Part shown: in pieces, positions 1-7,536 of the stretch
How positions within the stretch are numbered: position 1 is the first letter of the stretch
Layout of the letters: each line of letters opens with the position of its first letter
Assembly: GCA_964559135.1 (NCBI GenBank)
Contig: CAZLGG010000026.1
Coordinates: 1-42,116 of the forward strand
From: DRQF01 sp964559135
Lineage (GTDB): Bacteria; Planctomycetota; GCA-002687715; DRQF01
DNA: 42,116 nucleotides
Direction of reading: 5' to 3'
The notes under the pieces: model-generated
The model's database searches: none
Seen by the model: only the letters and a program-made list of their open reading frames with translations
Told to the model about the DNA's origin: nothing
Program-made: the position numbers and the translations under genes

Positions 1-1
1 G

Positions 2-154
2 AGTCGCCTGAACGTGCCCGCGGAGGTGGTCGAACTCATGGAAAAAGAAGAGACCCGGGATCACATCGGGCCGCGCTTCCGCGACGCTCAGCTTTCGGTG
101 GCTTTGAAGATCCTGAGAGGGGAAACGGTTCTGGAATCGGTGGCGGGCTCATGA
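2..154 (+). CDS. 3' end of an unrecognised protein gene
   Basis: An open frame enters from the left edge and stops with TGA at 152-154, overlapping the larB ATG by four bases. The last 50 residues are charged and mostly helical in character, ending in LRGETVLESVAGS. I do not recognise the family. It does not look like the C-terminus of LarC or LarE, the usual partners of LarB. The ATGA junction suggests co-transcription with larB and carA. The call rests on the open frame, the coupling and the coding-like composition. Confidence 0.5.
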   Translation, partial: SRLNVPAEVVELMEKEETRDHIGPRFRDAQLSVALKILRGETVLESVAGS

Positions 155-858
155 CGGCCGAGGACGCGACGGACCCGGAAGAACCGAACTCGTGCCCCGA
201 TCACGAGCGGGGGGGGCGTCTGGGCTTCCCCGAGGTCATCTACGCCCCGGGAAAGACTCCCAGCGACCTGCGCGAGATCGTGGAGTCCTTGCTCGCGTCC
301 GATGGGAGACTTCTCGTGACGCGAGCCGATCGGGAGCACTTTCGAGCTCTCGACGGTTTGGGGTCCAGTCTGCTCTTCCATGAACGGGCACGCTTGATCA
401 CGCACGGATACCGGTCCATCTCGCGGAACGGGCTGGTGAGCGTGATCTCCGCGGGGACGACCGATTACCCGATCGCGGAGGAGGCGGCCATCACCGCCGA
501 GATGTGCGGCTGCCGGGTTCTCAGGGTCCGGGACGTGGGGGTGGCGGGCCTGCATCGTGTCCTCGCGAGGGTGGAAGATCTGCGAGAGGCGGCCGTTCAC
601 GTCGTCGTCGCGGGCATGGAAGGGGCTCTGCCCAGCGTCGTCGGGGGGTTGCTGCCGGGACCGGTCATTGCGGTCCCCACAAGCGTCGGCTACGGGGCCT
701 CGTTTCAGGGATTGGCTCCCCTGTTGGGTATGCTCAATTCCTGTGCTCCCGGAGTGACCGTCGTCAACATCGACAACGGCTTCGGCGCGGGTTTTGCCGC
801 GGCCCGGATCCTTCGGATGTGTTCGCGGGACGAAGAACGTGAGGAATCGCAGGAATGA
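151..858 (+). CDS. larB: Nickel-pincer cofactor biosynthesis protein LarB (PurE-like carboxylase)
   Basis: LarB carboxylates and hydrolyses nicotinic acid adenine dinucleotide, the first step in making the nickel-pincer nucleotide of lactate racemase and related enzymes. The 235-residue product carries the family blocks in order: LGFPEVIYAPGKT (24-36), SAGTTDYPIAEEAA (100-113), VVAGMEGALPSVVGG (152-166), PTSVGYGASF (176-185) and LNSCAPGVTVVNIDNGFGAG (195-214). The N-terminus before the first block is shorter than in many LarB proteins, but no better upstream start is seen and the ATG overlaps the preceding stop. It overlaps carA by four bases (ATGA, 855-858). No larA, larC or larE is visible, so the user of the cofactor is unknown. 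The family call is strong. Confidence 0.93.
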   Translation: MTAEDATDPEEPNSCPDHERGGRLGFPEVIYAPGKTPSDLREIVESLLASDGRLLVTRADREHFRALDGLGSSLLFHERARLITHGYRSISRNGLVSVISAGTTDYPIAEEAAITAEMCGCRVLRVRDVGVAGLHRVLARVEDLREAAVHVVVAGMEGALPSVVGGLLPGPVIAVPTSVGYGASFQGLAPLLGMLNSCAPGVTVVNIDNGFGAGFAAARILRMCSRDEEREESQE

Positions 859-2009
859 GAAGAGACCCGAGCCAACTTTGGCGGGCCCGTCTGGTTCTGG
901 AGGACGGCAGCGTCTTTCGCGGAACGTCGTTCGGCGCCGAGGGAGAGTCGGGAGGCGAGGTGGTCTTCAATACCGCCATGTCCGGGTATCAGGAAGTGTT
1001 GACGGACCCCTCGTACTCCGGGCAGATCGTCTGCATGACGGCGCCACTGGTTGGAAACTACGGGATCAGCGACGAAGACATGGAAAGAGATCGTCCCTCA
1101 GTGGCCGGTTTTCTCGTGCGCGAGGCTTCGACGGTGGCTTCCAACTTCCGAGCCAGTGAGGATCTCAGAGGATGGCTCCTCCGATGCGGCGTGATCGCGC
1201 TGGAGGGCATGGATACGCGCGCCATCACGCGGCGTGTTCGAGAAAAGGGTGCGATGAGAGGCTTCATCACGACGGAGCCGCTGGACGACGCCGTATTGAA
1301 ACGTCGTCTTCGAGACGTGGAGGATCTCGTCGGCAGAGATTTGGTGAGCCCGGTGAGCCGAAACACGGAGGAAGAGTGGACGGAGCCCGTCGCCTCCACC
1401 TGGTTGCCCGACTATCCGAAGAAGACGATCGACGCGAGAATGCGCGTGGTGGCCTTCGACTTCGGCGCCAAGGACAGCATCCTTCGATGTCTTCGGACGC
1501 TGGGTTGCGAGGTGATCGTCGTCCCGAGCAGCGCGTCCGCCGAGGACGTGTTGCGACACGCACCCGACGGCGTGTTTCTCTCGAATGGTCCCGGTGATCC
1601 TCGCCCGCTGGAGGGACCTACGGCCGTTGTCCGAGAACTGCTCGGACGCGTCCCCATGTTTGGAATCTGTCTCGGACATCAGATCATGGCCCAGGCGGTG
1701 GGCGCCGAAATCGTCAAGCTCAAATTCGGGCACCATGGATCGAACCATCCCGTGAAGGATCTCGGGACGGGAAAGGTCGAGATCACCGCCCAGAATCACG
1801 GCTTCGCGGTGACGCGGGAGTCGCTCGAGGAATGTTCGGTGCGGGTGACCCATCTCAACCTGAATGATGGAACGGTCGAGGGCATGGAACTGCCCGATCG
1901 CCAAGCGTTCTCGGTCCAATACCACCCCGAGGCGTCGCCGGGACCTCACGATGCTCTGTATCTTTTCGAGCGCTTCCGGGATCTCATGGCAAAGGCCCGT
2001 GCATCTTGA
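855..2009 (+). CDS. carA: Carbamoyl phosphate synthase small (glutaminase) subunit
   Basis: CarA hydrolyses glutamine and passes ammonia to the large subunit CarB to make carbamoyl phosphate for pyrimidine and arginine synthesis. The 384-residue length is normal. The N-terminal CPSase domain begins with LVLEDGSVFRGTSFGAEG and contains the NTAMSGYQEVLTDPSYSGQI block. The class I amidotransferase domain has the nucleophile Cys272 in MFGICLGHQIMAQ and His357/Glu359 in QYHPEASPGP, so the catalytic triad is intact. The ATG overlaps the larB stop and is preceded by AGGAAT-like sequence. carB is not adjacent in this window, so the subunits are either encoded apart or carB lies elsewhere. It is followed by a 110-base gap with inverted repeats before purA. 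Confidence 0.97.
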   Translation: MRRDPSQLWRARLVLEDGSVFRGTSFGAEGESGGEVVFNTAMSGYQEVLTDPSYSGQIVCMTAPLVGNYGISDEDMERDRPSVAGFLVREASTVASNFRASEDLRGWLLRCGVIALEGMDTRAITRRVREKGAMRGFITTEPLDDAVLKRRLRDVEDLVGRDLVSPVSRNTEEEWTEPVASTWLPDYPKKTIDARMRVVAFDFGAKDSILRCLRTLGCEVIVVPSSASAEDVLRHAPDGVFLSNGPGDPRPLEGPTAVVRELLGRVPMFGICLGHQIMAQAVGAEIVKLKFGHHGSNHPVKDLGTGKVEITAQNHGFAVTRESLEECSVRVTHLNLNDGTVEGMELPDRQAFSVQYHPEASPGPHDALYLFERFRDLMAKARAS

Positions 2010-2014
2010 TGGAA

Positions 2015-2087
2015 GCGGCCCTGCGGGTTAGGGTATCCGCCGTTAGGGCTTGGGCCGCAAGTCCGTGATCCATAAAGAGATATGGAT
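2015..2087 (+). promoter_or_regulatory. carA-purA intergenic inverted repeats
   Basis: Two inverted repeats occupy the gap. GCGGCCC (2015-2021) pairs with GGGCCGC (2052-2058) around a long loop. ATCCATA (2068-2074) pairs with TATGGAT (2081-2087) around AAGAGA, followed by TTTGATT. The second could be a weak terminator for the larB-carA unit or an operator for purA. There is no long T run and no convincing -35/-10 pair, so the role is open. Confidence 0.35.
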
Positions 2088-2119
2088 TTGATTCCCCTCT
2101 CGATTCTCCTGGATGACTC

Positions 2120-3385
2120 ATGCCTGTCAACGCTCTGATCGGCCTCCAATGGGGGGACGAAGGTAAGGGAAAAATGATCGACGTCTTGTCCGCCGATGCG
2201 GATTGGGTCGTGCGGTGTCAGGGAGGAAGCAACGCCGGACATACGGTTCAGGTCGGAGATGAGACGCTGGTGTTGCACTTGGTGCCCAGCGGGATCCTCC
2301 GGCCGAACGCGCGGTGCATCATCGGGCACGGCGTCGTCCTCGATCCCGGAAAACTGCTGGAGGAGATGGACGTCCTCGCCGCGCAAGGCGTGGAGCTGCT
2401 CGGTCGTCTTTTTCTCTCCAACCGCTGCCATGTCGTTTTTCCCCACCACAAGATCTTGGATGCTCTCCAGGAGCAGGGAAGGGGGGGGGCGAAGATCGGG
2501 ACGACGGGGCGCGGCATTGGGCCGGCCTACGCGGACAAGGCTGCGCGCCGCGGTCTGCGGCTCCACGACTACCTCGTCCCCGACCGTCTCTGTGCACATC
2601 TGGAACTCCGGCACGCCGAAGTGCGTGACCGCTATCCGCAGGCGGATTTGCCTCCCCTGGACGAAGTCGTGACCCGGCACACCGCGTTTGCGGAAAGGCT
2701 GGCGCCCCACGTCGCGGACACCGTTGGGGTGCTTCTCGAGGCCTATCGTGACGACGCACGCATATTCCTCGAGGGGGCTCAGGGGGCGCTTCTCGACATC
2801 GACGTCGGGACCTATCCCTTCGTCACATCCAGCAACACCCAATCCGGCGGGCTGGTGACCGGCTCGGGGCTTCCTCCGGGGGCGTTCCAAGATGTCTTGG
2901 GCGTCGCAAAAGCTTACGCGACCCGCGTGGGGGAGGGGCCGTTTCCGACCGAACTCGACGACGAGTTCGGGCGGAGGATGAGAGACCGCGGGCACGAGTA
3001 CGGGGCGACGACGGGGCGCCCTCGTCGGTGCGGCTGGTTTGACGGCGTCGCCGCCCGGTTCGCGGTCGAGACGAACGGTGTGACGTCACTGGCCCTGACG
3101 AAAGCGGACGTTCTTTCCGGTTTCGAGCGGGTTCGTCTCTGCACAGCCTATGAAATCGACGGCCGATCTCTCGAGAGCCCCCCCGCGGCGATCCTGGATT
3201 TCGAGCGAGTTCACCCGGTTTACGCGGAATTGGAGGGCTGGAGTGAGGACATTTCGGGCTGTCGTACGTATGATGCGTTGCCGAAGGCGCTGAGGCTCTA
3301 TGTCGAAGCGGTGGAGGGAGTCTCCGGTGCTCCGGTGGGGCGCGTGTCGGTCGGACCGCGTCGCCAGGATATCATTTTCCGTTAG
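2120..3385 (+). CDS. purA: Adenylosuccinate synthetase
   Basis: PurA condenses IMP with aspartate using GTP to form adenylosuccinate, the first committed step from IMP to AMP. The 421-residue protein has the N-terminal signature ALIGLQWGDEGKGKMIDVLS with catalytic Asp13 and the P-loop-like GDEGKGK, then GGSNAGHTV, the GTTGRGIGPAYADKAARRG block, LFLEGAQGALLDIDVGTYPFVTSSNT and VGEGPFPTEL. Length and motifs are complete. The ATG is preceded by CCTGGATGACT, which is not a strong Shine-Dalgarno site; the same 11 bases precede the start at 39070. The stop TAG at 3383-3385 is 14 bases before the uppS ATG, so purA probably leads the uppS-cdsA-phoH-ybeY operon. Confidence 0.97.
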   Translation: MPVNALIGLQWGDEGKGKMIDVLSADADWVVRCQGGSNAGHTVQVGDETLVLHLVPSGILRPNARCIIGHGVVLDPGKLLEEMDVLAAQGVELLGRLFLSNRCHVVFPHHKILDALQEQGRGGAKIGTTGRGIGPAYADKAARRGLRLHDYLVPDRLCAHLELRHAEVRDRYPQADLPPLDEVVTRHTAFAERLAPHVADTVGVLLEAYRDDARIFLEGAQGALLDIDVGTYPFVTSSNTQSGGLVTGSGLPPGAFQDVLGVAKAYATRVGEGPFPTELDDEFGRRMRDRGHEYGATTGRPRRCGWFDGVAARFAVETNGVTSLALTKADVLSGFERVRLCTAYEIDGRSLESPPAAILDFERVHPVYAELEGWSEDISGCRTYDALPKALRLYVEAVEGVSGAPVGRVSVGPRRQDIIFR

Positions 3386-3399
3386 TGGGAAGGTCACCG

Positions 3400-4131
3400 A
3401 TGGTTGAAGTCCCCGAGACGTTGCGCCACGTTGCCATCATCATGGATGGGAATGGCCGTTGGGCGAATGCTCGGGGTTCCCGTCGAACACGCGGTCACAA
3501 GGAGGGCGTGAAGTCCGTTCGCCGCGTCACGACCACGCTTGCGAAGTCCGGCCTCGAATACCTGACCCTCTATGCGTTGTCCGTCGAGAACTGGGTGAAG
3601 CGGCCCCGTCCGGAGATCGAATTCCTCCTCATGCTTCTCAGGAGATTCCTGATCCAGGAGAGGCGCACGATCATGGACAACAACATCCGCTTTCGCGCGA
3701 TCGGCCGCGTCCACGAATTTCCCGACTCCGTCCGCAAGGAACTCGATCACCTCACCGAAATGTCTCGCGACAACGACGGCATGGTGCTTTGCCTCGCCCT
3801 CAACTACGGCGGTCGATCCGAGATCCTCGACGCCGTTCGCAACCTGGCGGCGAAGGTGAGAGACGGCTCCTTGAACGTCGACGCCCTCGACGAGAAGGTT
3901 TTTCGCCGGGAACTCTACGACCCCGACATGCCCGACGTCGATCTTCTGATTCGGACGGCGGGCGAGATGCGGATCAGCAACTTCCTCCTTTGGCAAGTCT
4001 CCTATGGAGAGATCTGGGTCACGCCGACCTACTGGCCGGATTTCGGAGAGCGGGAACTCGAGCAAGCGCTGCGGAGTTTCGGAGGACGGGAGCGCAAGTT
4101 CGGGGGTCTGGCTCAAAAAGTCGATGCGTAG
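3400..4131 (+). CDS. uppS: Isoprenyl transferase (undecaprenyl diphosphate synthase family)
   Basis: This cis-prenyltransferase extends farnesyl diphosphate with isopentenyl diphosphate to the C55 carrier used for peptidoglycan and O-antigen assembly. The product starts MVEVPETLRHVAIIMDGNGRWA with catalytic Asp16, followed by GHKEGVKSVRRV, the LTLYALSVENWVKRP block, LALNYGGRSEILDAV and the C-terminal LLIRTAGEMRISNFLLWQ and YGEIWVTPTYWPDF motifs. I chose ATG 3400 because GGGAAGG lies about six bases upstream and homologues begin near this point; an in-frame GTG at 3385 overlapping the purA stop would add five residues. It overlaps cdsA by eight bases, the classic uppS-cdsA pair of envelope lipid genes. 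Confidence 0.95.
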   Translation: MVEVPETLRHVAIIMDGNGRWANARGSRRTRGHKEGVKSVRRVTTTLAKSGLEYLTLYALSVENWVKRPRPEIEFLLMLLRRFLIQERRTIMDNNIRFRAIGRVHEFPDSVRKELDHLTEMSRDNDGMVLCLALNYGGRSEILDAVRNLAAKVRDGSLNVDALDEKVFRRELYDPDMPDVDLLIRTAGEMRISNFLLWQVSYGEIWVTPTYWPDFGERELEQALRSFGGRERKFGGLAQKVDA

Positions 4132-4972
4132 CCGTCTTCGAATCGGATCGGCGCTCGTGGCGACCTTGGTTCTCCTCGTCTTCGTGGACGGTTGGGTCGG
4201 CTATCCTATCGTGTCCGGTCTCATCCTCTTGGGATTGACGTTCGAGTCGCAGCGAGAGTTGATTCGAATGCTCGCCCCCGGTGAGTCGTCGACGTGGGTT
4301 CTCGTTTGCACTCTGCTTCTCTTCGTGAGCGTGGCCCTCGGAACACGCGGTGCCGAACACATCGGAGTCTGGGCGATCCTCGGCGGGGTTGCGGTGGCGG
4401 CTCAGGTGATCTTCCTCATGGCGGCGACCGGTCGCATGGCCCGCGGACCCGAGAATCCAGGGGGACTGGCTCCTTGGTTGGCGTCATCCTCCCTGGCTCT
4501 TCTTTGGCTCGGCGCGCCCATGGCGGTTCTTTGGTCCTTGGTGGTGGGGCGCGCGGGAGGGGAGGGAAGCATCCTGGCCGTGGTTCTCGTATTGCTCTGC
4601 AAGTGCGCGGACATCGGGGGCTATCTCGGTGGGACCCTCTTCGGGCGGCGACGGATCATGCCGAGGGTTTCGCCCAAGAAATCCTACGAGGGTTCGCTGA
4701 CGGGATTGATTCTCACCCTTCTCGCGGCGTGGAGCATTCAATCGGTTGCGCCCGATCTCCTGAATGGTCTGGATTCCTGGAAACTCGGAGCGTTCGCGGT
4801 CGTCATCAACCTGTTCTCCCAGGCCGGGGACTTCGCCGAATCGATGGTGAAACGGTCCGTCGGCGTCAAGGACTCCGGGAACCTCTTGCCGGGATTTGGG
4901 GGCGCTCTGGATATAATCGATTCGCTTACCCTGGCGATTCCCGCCGCGGTAGGGTTACTCGGACTCATTTGA
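4124..4972 (+). CDS. cdsA: Phosphatidate cytidylyltransferase (CDP-diglyceride synthase)
   Basis: CdsA activates phosphatidic acid with CTP to make CDP-diacylglycerol, precursor of all bacterial phospholipids; it is an integral inner-membrane enzyme. Translation from ATG 4124, inside the end of uppS, gives 282 residues with a series of hydrophobic segments beginning at IGSALVATLVLLVFVDGWVG. The C-terminal signature is present as KKSYEGSLTG and then VKRSVGVKDSGNLLPGFGGA with LDIIDS after it. The usual PGHGGxxDRxD reads PGFGGALDIID here, so a normally conserved His and Arg are replaced; the metal-binding aspartates remain. A longer frame opens at 4004 but lies inside uppS and would add non-homologous residues. 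GAAGGAGGTG directly after its stop serves phoH. Confidence 0.92.
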   Translation: MRSRLRIGSALVATLVLLVFVDGWVGYPIVSGLILLGLTFESQRELIRMLAPGESSTWVLVCTLLLFVSVALGTRGAEHIGVWAILGGVAVAAQVIFLMAATGRMARGPENPGGLAPWLASSSLALLWLGAPMAVLWSLVVGRAGGEGSILAVVLVLLCKCADIGGYLGGTLFGRRRIMPRVSPKKSYEGSLTGLILTLLAAWSIQSVAPDLLNGLDSWKLGAFAVVINLFSQAGDFAESMVKRSVGVKDSGNLLPGFGGALDIIDSLTLAIPAAVGLLGLI

Positions 4973-4991
4973 AGGAGGTGCCGAACTCACC

Positions 4992-5993
4992 GTGTCCGAC
5001 CAAACGATCAGCTTGAAGAACCTGGAGGAGGAAAGAGCCCTACTCGGTCATCTGGATCGTAACCTTCGCATTCTTCGCCAGGCTCTCGGCGTGGAAGCGA
5101 CATCGAGAGGAGGCAAGCTGACGCTACGCGGCGAGCCGACTCGGGTCGAGGAGGCGTCGTCTCTCGTTCAAAGGGCCCTGGGCGTCATTCGCTCGGGGAA
5201 AGGGGATGCGACGGATGTCGCGGAGATGTTCGAGGAAACTGAGCGGGTCGGGGGCAACGGGAAGGCGCGCCCCAAGTCCCGGCTCCGCATCAACGTGCAG
5301 CCTCGGAGTCCCAACCAGAAGAAGTACTTGGAGGCCATGGAGAAGAGTCCGGTGACCTTCGGTGTGGGACCGGCCGGAACGGGAAAGACCTATCTGGCTG
5401 TCGCCATGGCGATCTCGTTCATCAAGGCCGGGGAATTCCGCCGCCTGATTCTGGTTCGACCGGCCGTGGAGGCCGGAGAACACTTGGGTTTCCTTCCCGG
5501 CGACCTGGAGGCGAAGATTCGACCCTACCTGCGGCCGCTCTACGACGCGCTGGAGGACCTCCTACCCCATGCGACTCTCAGGCGTTACATGGAGGAGGGG
5601 ATCGTCGAGATCTCTCCCCTGGCCTATATGCGCGGACGTACGTTGAACAACGCCGTGATCATTCTGGACGAGGCCCAAAACACCACGGTCGCTCAGATGA
5701 AGATGTTCTTGACGAGGATGGGGGACAGCAGCAAGATCATCGTCACCGGCGACACATCGCAGGTGGACCTCCCCGGTGGGCACGAATCGGGCCTCATTCA
5801 TGCCCTGAAGGTGCTGAGGAGGGTCGACTCCATCCGGTTTTGCAACCTCAAGAAGGAGGACATCGTTCGCCATCCGGTGGTCCAGGACATCGTGAAGGCC
5901 TACGGGCGATTCGAACAGCGAGCCAAGGACAGCCATGACGAGGGAAGCGGCGAGAGGCCGGCGAGACGCCGCAAGGGGAGCGACCGGCATTGA
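4992..5993 (+). CDS. phoH: PhoH-family ATPase (KH domain plus P-loop)
   Basis: PhoH-like proteins are P-loop ATPases thought to act on RNA, often next to ybeY. The 333-residue product has an N-terminal KH-like segment (about 25-75: LRILRQALGVEATSRGGKLT), then the PhoH domain with Walker A GPAGTGKT (126-133), Walker B IILDEAQN with Asp226, VTGDTSQVDLP and RHPVVQDIVKAY. The C-terminus is a short basic tail. The start is GTG 4992; a strong GGAGGTG (4974-4980) precedes it at a slightly long distance, and the protein sequence around this start matches the family. The end overlaps the ybeY TTG by four bases. The uppS-cdsA-phoH-ybeY order suggests a housekeeping operon of envelope and RNA maturation genes. 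Confidence 0.94.
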   Translation: MSDQTISLKNLEEERALLGHLDRNLRILRQALGVEATSRGGKLTLRGEPTRVEEASSLVQRALGVIRSGKGDATDVAEMFEETERVGGNGKARPKSRLRINVQPRSPNQKKYLEAMEKSPVTFGVGPAGTGKTYLAVAMAISFIKAGEFRRLILVRPAVEAGEHLGFLPGDLEAKIRPYLRPLYDALEDLLPHATLRRYMEEGIVEISPLAYMRGRTLNNAVIILDEAQNTTVAQMKMFLTRMGDSSKIIVTGDTSQVDLPGGHESGLIHALKVLRRVDSIRFCNLKKEDIVRHPVVQDIVKAYGRFEQRAKDSHDEGSGERPARRRKGSDRH

Positions 5994-6421
5994 TCGACGT
6001 GACGACGCAAGGCGAGGCTCCGGAGCTCCAAGACATCGATATCGCGACGTTCGTCGAGCGTGTCTTGGAGTTGGAGGGCGCGTCTTTGGACCTGAGTGTC
6101 GCCGTTTTGTCCGACGAGGAGATCAGGCGGTTCAACAGGGAATTCCTGGGCCACGACTTCGCGACGGACGTTCTTGCGTTCGATTTGAGAGAGGGTGGAC
6201 AACCCGGTCCGGACGGTGAGATCCTCGTTTCCATCGATCATGCTCGACGGGAGGCCGGGAATCGTTCTCACGGTGTTGTGGACGAGCTGCTCTTTTACGT
6301 CACCCACGGAGTGCTCCATCTGCTGGGCTACGACGATCATGACCCCGACGATCGGACAAGGATGCATGCCCGCCAAGCCCATCTGATGGGCGCGCTCGGG
6401 CGATCGGTGGATCTGTCATGA
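5990..6421 (+). CDS. ybeY: Endoribonuclease YbeY (16S rRNA maturation factor)
   Basis: YbeY is a zinc-dependent RNase needed for 16S rRNA 3' end maturation and ribosome quality control. The 143-residue protein contains the family blocks LSVAVLSDEEIRRFNREFLGH, TDVLAFDLRE and the metal motif HGVLHLLGYDDHDPDDRTRM. The usual third His of HGxLHLxGYDH is an Asp here, with a His one residue later. The TTG start at 5990 overlaps the phoH stop (TTGA), supporting coupled translation; no better ATG exists. Its stop overlaps the kinase ATG at 6418. Confidence 0.94.
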   Translation: MIDVTTQGEAPELQDIDIATFVERVLELEGASLDLSVAVLSDEEIRRFNREFLGHDFATDVLAFDLREGGQPGPDGEILVSIDHARREAGNRSHGVVDELLFYVTHGVLHLLGYDDHDPDDRTRMHARQAHLMGALGRSVDLS

Positions 6422-7530
6422 CCGAGGGCGACGACAAAGCCGGGTCGGACACGCGGCGGGACGATCTTTTTTGGAAGATCGCCCTCAAGAACGATCTCGT
6501 CACAGAGGAACAGGTGCGCGAGTGCCGCGCGATTCAGCGGCGTATCGAGGAGCTCGGCGTCTCGGCGAAGCCGATCCGCGAGATCATGTTGGAGAAAGGG
6601 TTCGTCGATCGGGGTGGGCACGACCGCATCCTGGCCAAGATCGCGGCTCTCGGAGCTTCCCATCGCATTGAAGGGTACAGGCTCCTGGAAAAGCTCGGGC
6701 AAGGCTCGATGGGAGTCGTCTGGCGAGCCCGGCAGATGTCCCTGGATCGCATCGTCGCCGTGAAGATCCTGGCTCCGTTCCTGCAGAAAAACGAGCGTTT
6801 CGTCTCTCGGTTCTTGAAGGAAGCCAAGGTGTTGGCTCGGCTCAACCACCCCCACATCGTCCAGTGTATCGACGTCGGACACAGCCATGGGCTCTACTAC
6901 TTCGCCATGGAGTACGTCGACGGTCCGACGGTCGGGTCCATCGTGAAGCGTGGAGGACGCATGGCGGATGAGCGAGCGACTCGCATCATCCTGCAGGTGG
7001 CCATGGCCCTGGACCATGCGTTTGACCACAGCATCATCCACCGCGATATCAAGCCGGACAACATCATGATCGCTTCGGGTGGCGTCGTGAAACTCTGCGA
7101 CCTCGGATTGGTCAAGGACTTGGACACCGGCGGCGACACGACCGATACGGGGACGACGCTGGGCACACCCAACTACATCTCGCCCGAACAGGCCAGAGGT
7201 GACGCCTTCATCGATCAGCGTTCCGACATCTACTCGCTGGGAGCGACCTATTACCACATGGTCACCGGTGTGACGCCGTTTCAATACGAGAACCCGGCAG
7301 CGACTCTGGTCGCCCATCTCAATGAGGTGCCGAAGACCCCCAGAGAGAGGGTCTCCGAACTCTCCGCCGAAACCTCGCGCATCATTTCGAAGATGTTGCG
7401 GAAGAACCCGGACGATCGCTATCAGAGGCCGAGCCAGGTGGTTGCGGATCTCGAAAAACACCTGGCGCGCTTGACGGGCGACGGCGATCCCATCCTGCTC
7501 ATCCGTCCGCGCCGCCGCCGTCGTCGCTGA
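6418..7530 (+). CDS. Cytosolic Hanks-type Ser/Thr protein kinase with N-terminal helical domain
   Basis: This is a eukaryotic-like protein kinase of 370 residues. Residues 1-80 form a charged helical region (DLFWKIALKNDLVTEEQVRE onward) that I do not recognise by name. The kinase domain starts near 82 (YRLLEKLGQGSMGVVWRA), with Lys116 in VAVKIL, HRDIKPDN with catalytic Asp210, and the activation segment LCDLGLVKD with Asp228, then GTPNYISPEQARGD. The metal motif is DLG rather than DFG and APE reads SPE, both common in bacterial kinases. I see no transmembrane segment; the protein ends in the basic run RPRRRRRR. The ATG overlaps the ybeY stop, so it appears to be the last gene of the uppS-ybeY operon, and it ends six bases short of the convergent kdsA. 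Confidence 0.93.
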   Translation: MTEGDDKAGSDTRRDDLFWKIALKNDLVTEEQVRECRAIQRRIEELGVSAKPIREIMLEKGFVDRGGHDRILAKIAALGASHRIEGYRLLEKLGQGSMGVVWRARQMSLDRIVAVKILAPFLQKNERFVSRFLKEAKVLARLNHPHIVQCIDVGHSHGLYYFAMEYVDGPTVGSIVKRGGRMADERATRIILQVAMALDHAFDHSIIHRDIKPDNIMIASGGVVKLCDLGLVKDLDTGGDTTDTGTTLGTPNYISPEQARGDAFIDQRSDIYSLGATYYHMVTGVTPFQYENPAATLVAHLNEVPKTPRERVSELSAETSRIISKMLRKNPDDRYQRPSQVVADLEKHLARLTGDGDPILLIRPRRRRRR

Positions 7531-7536
7531 AGGGGA

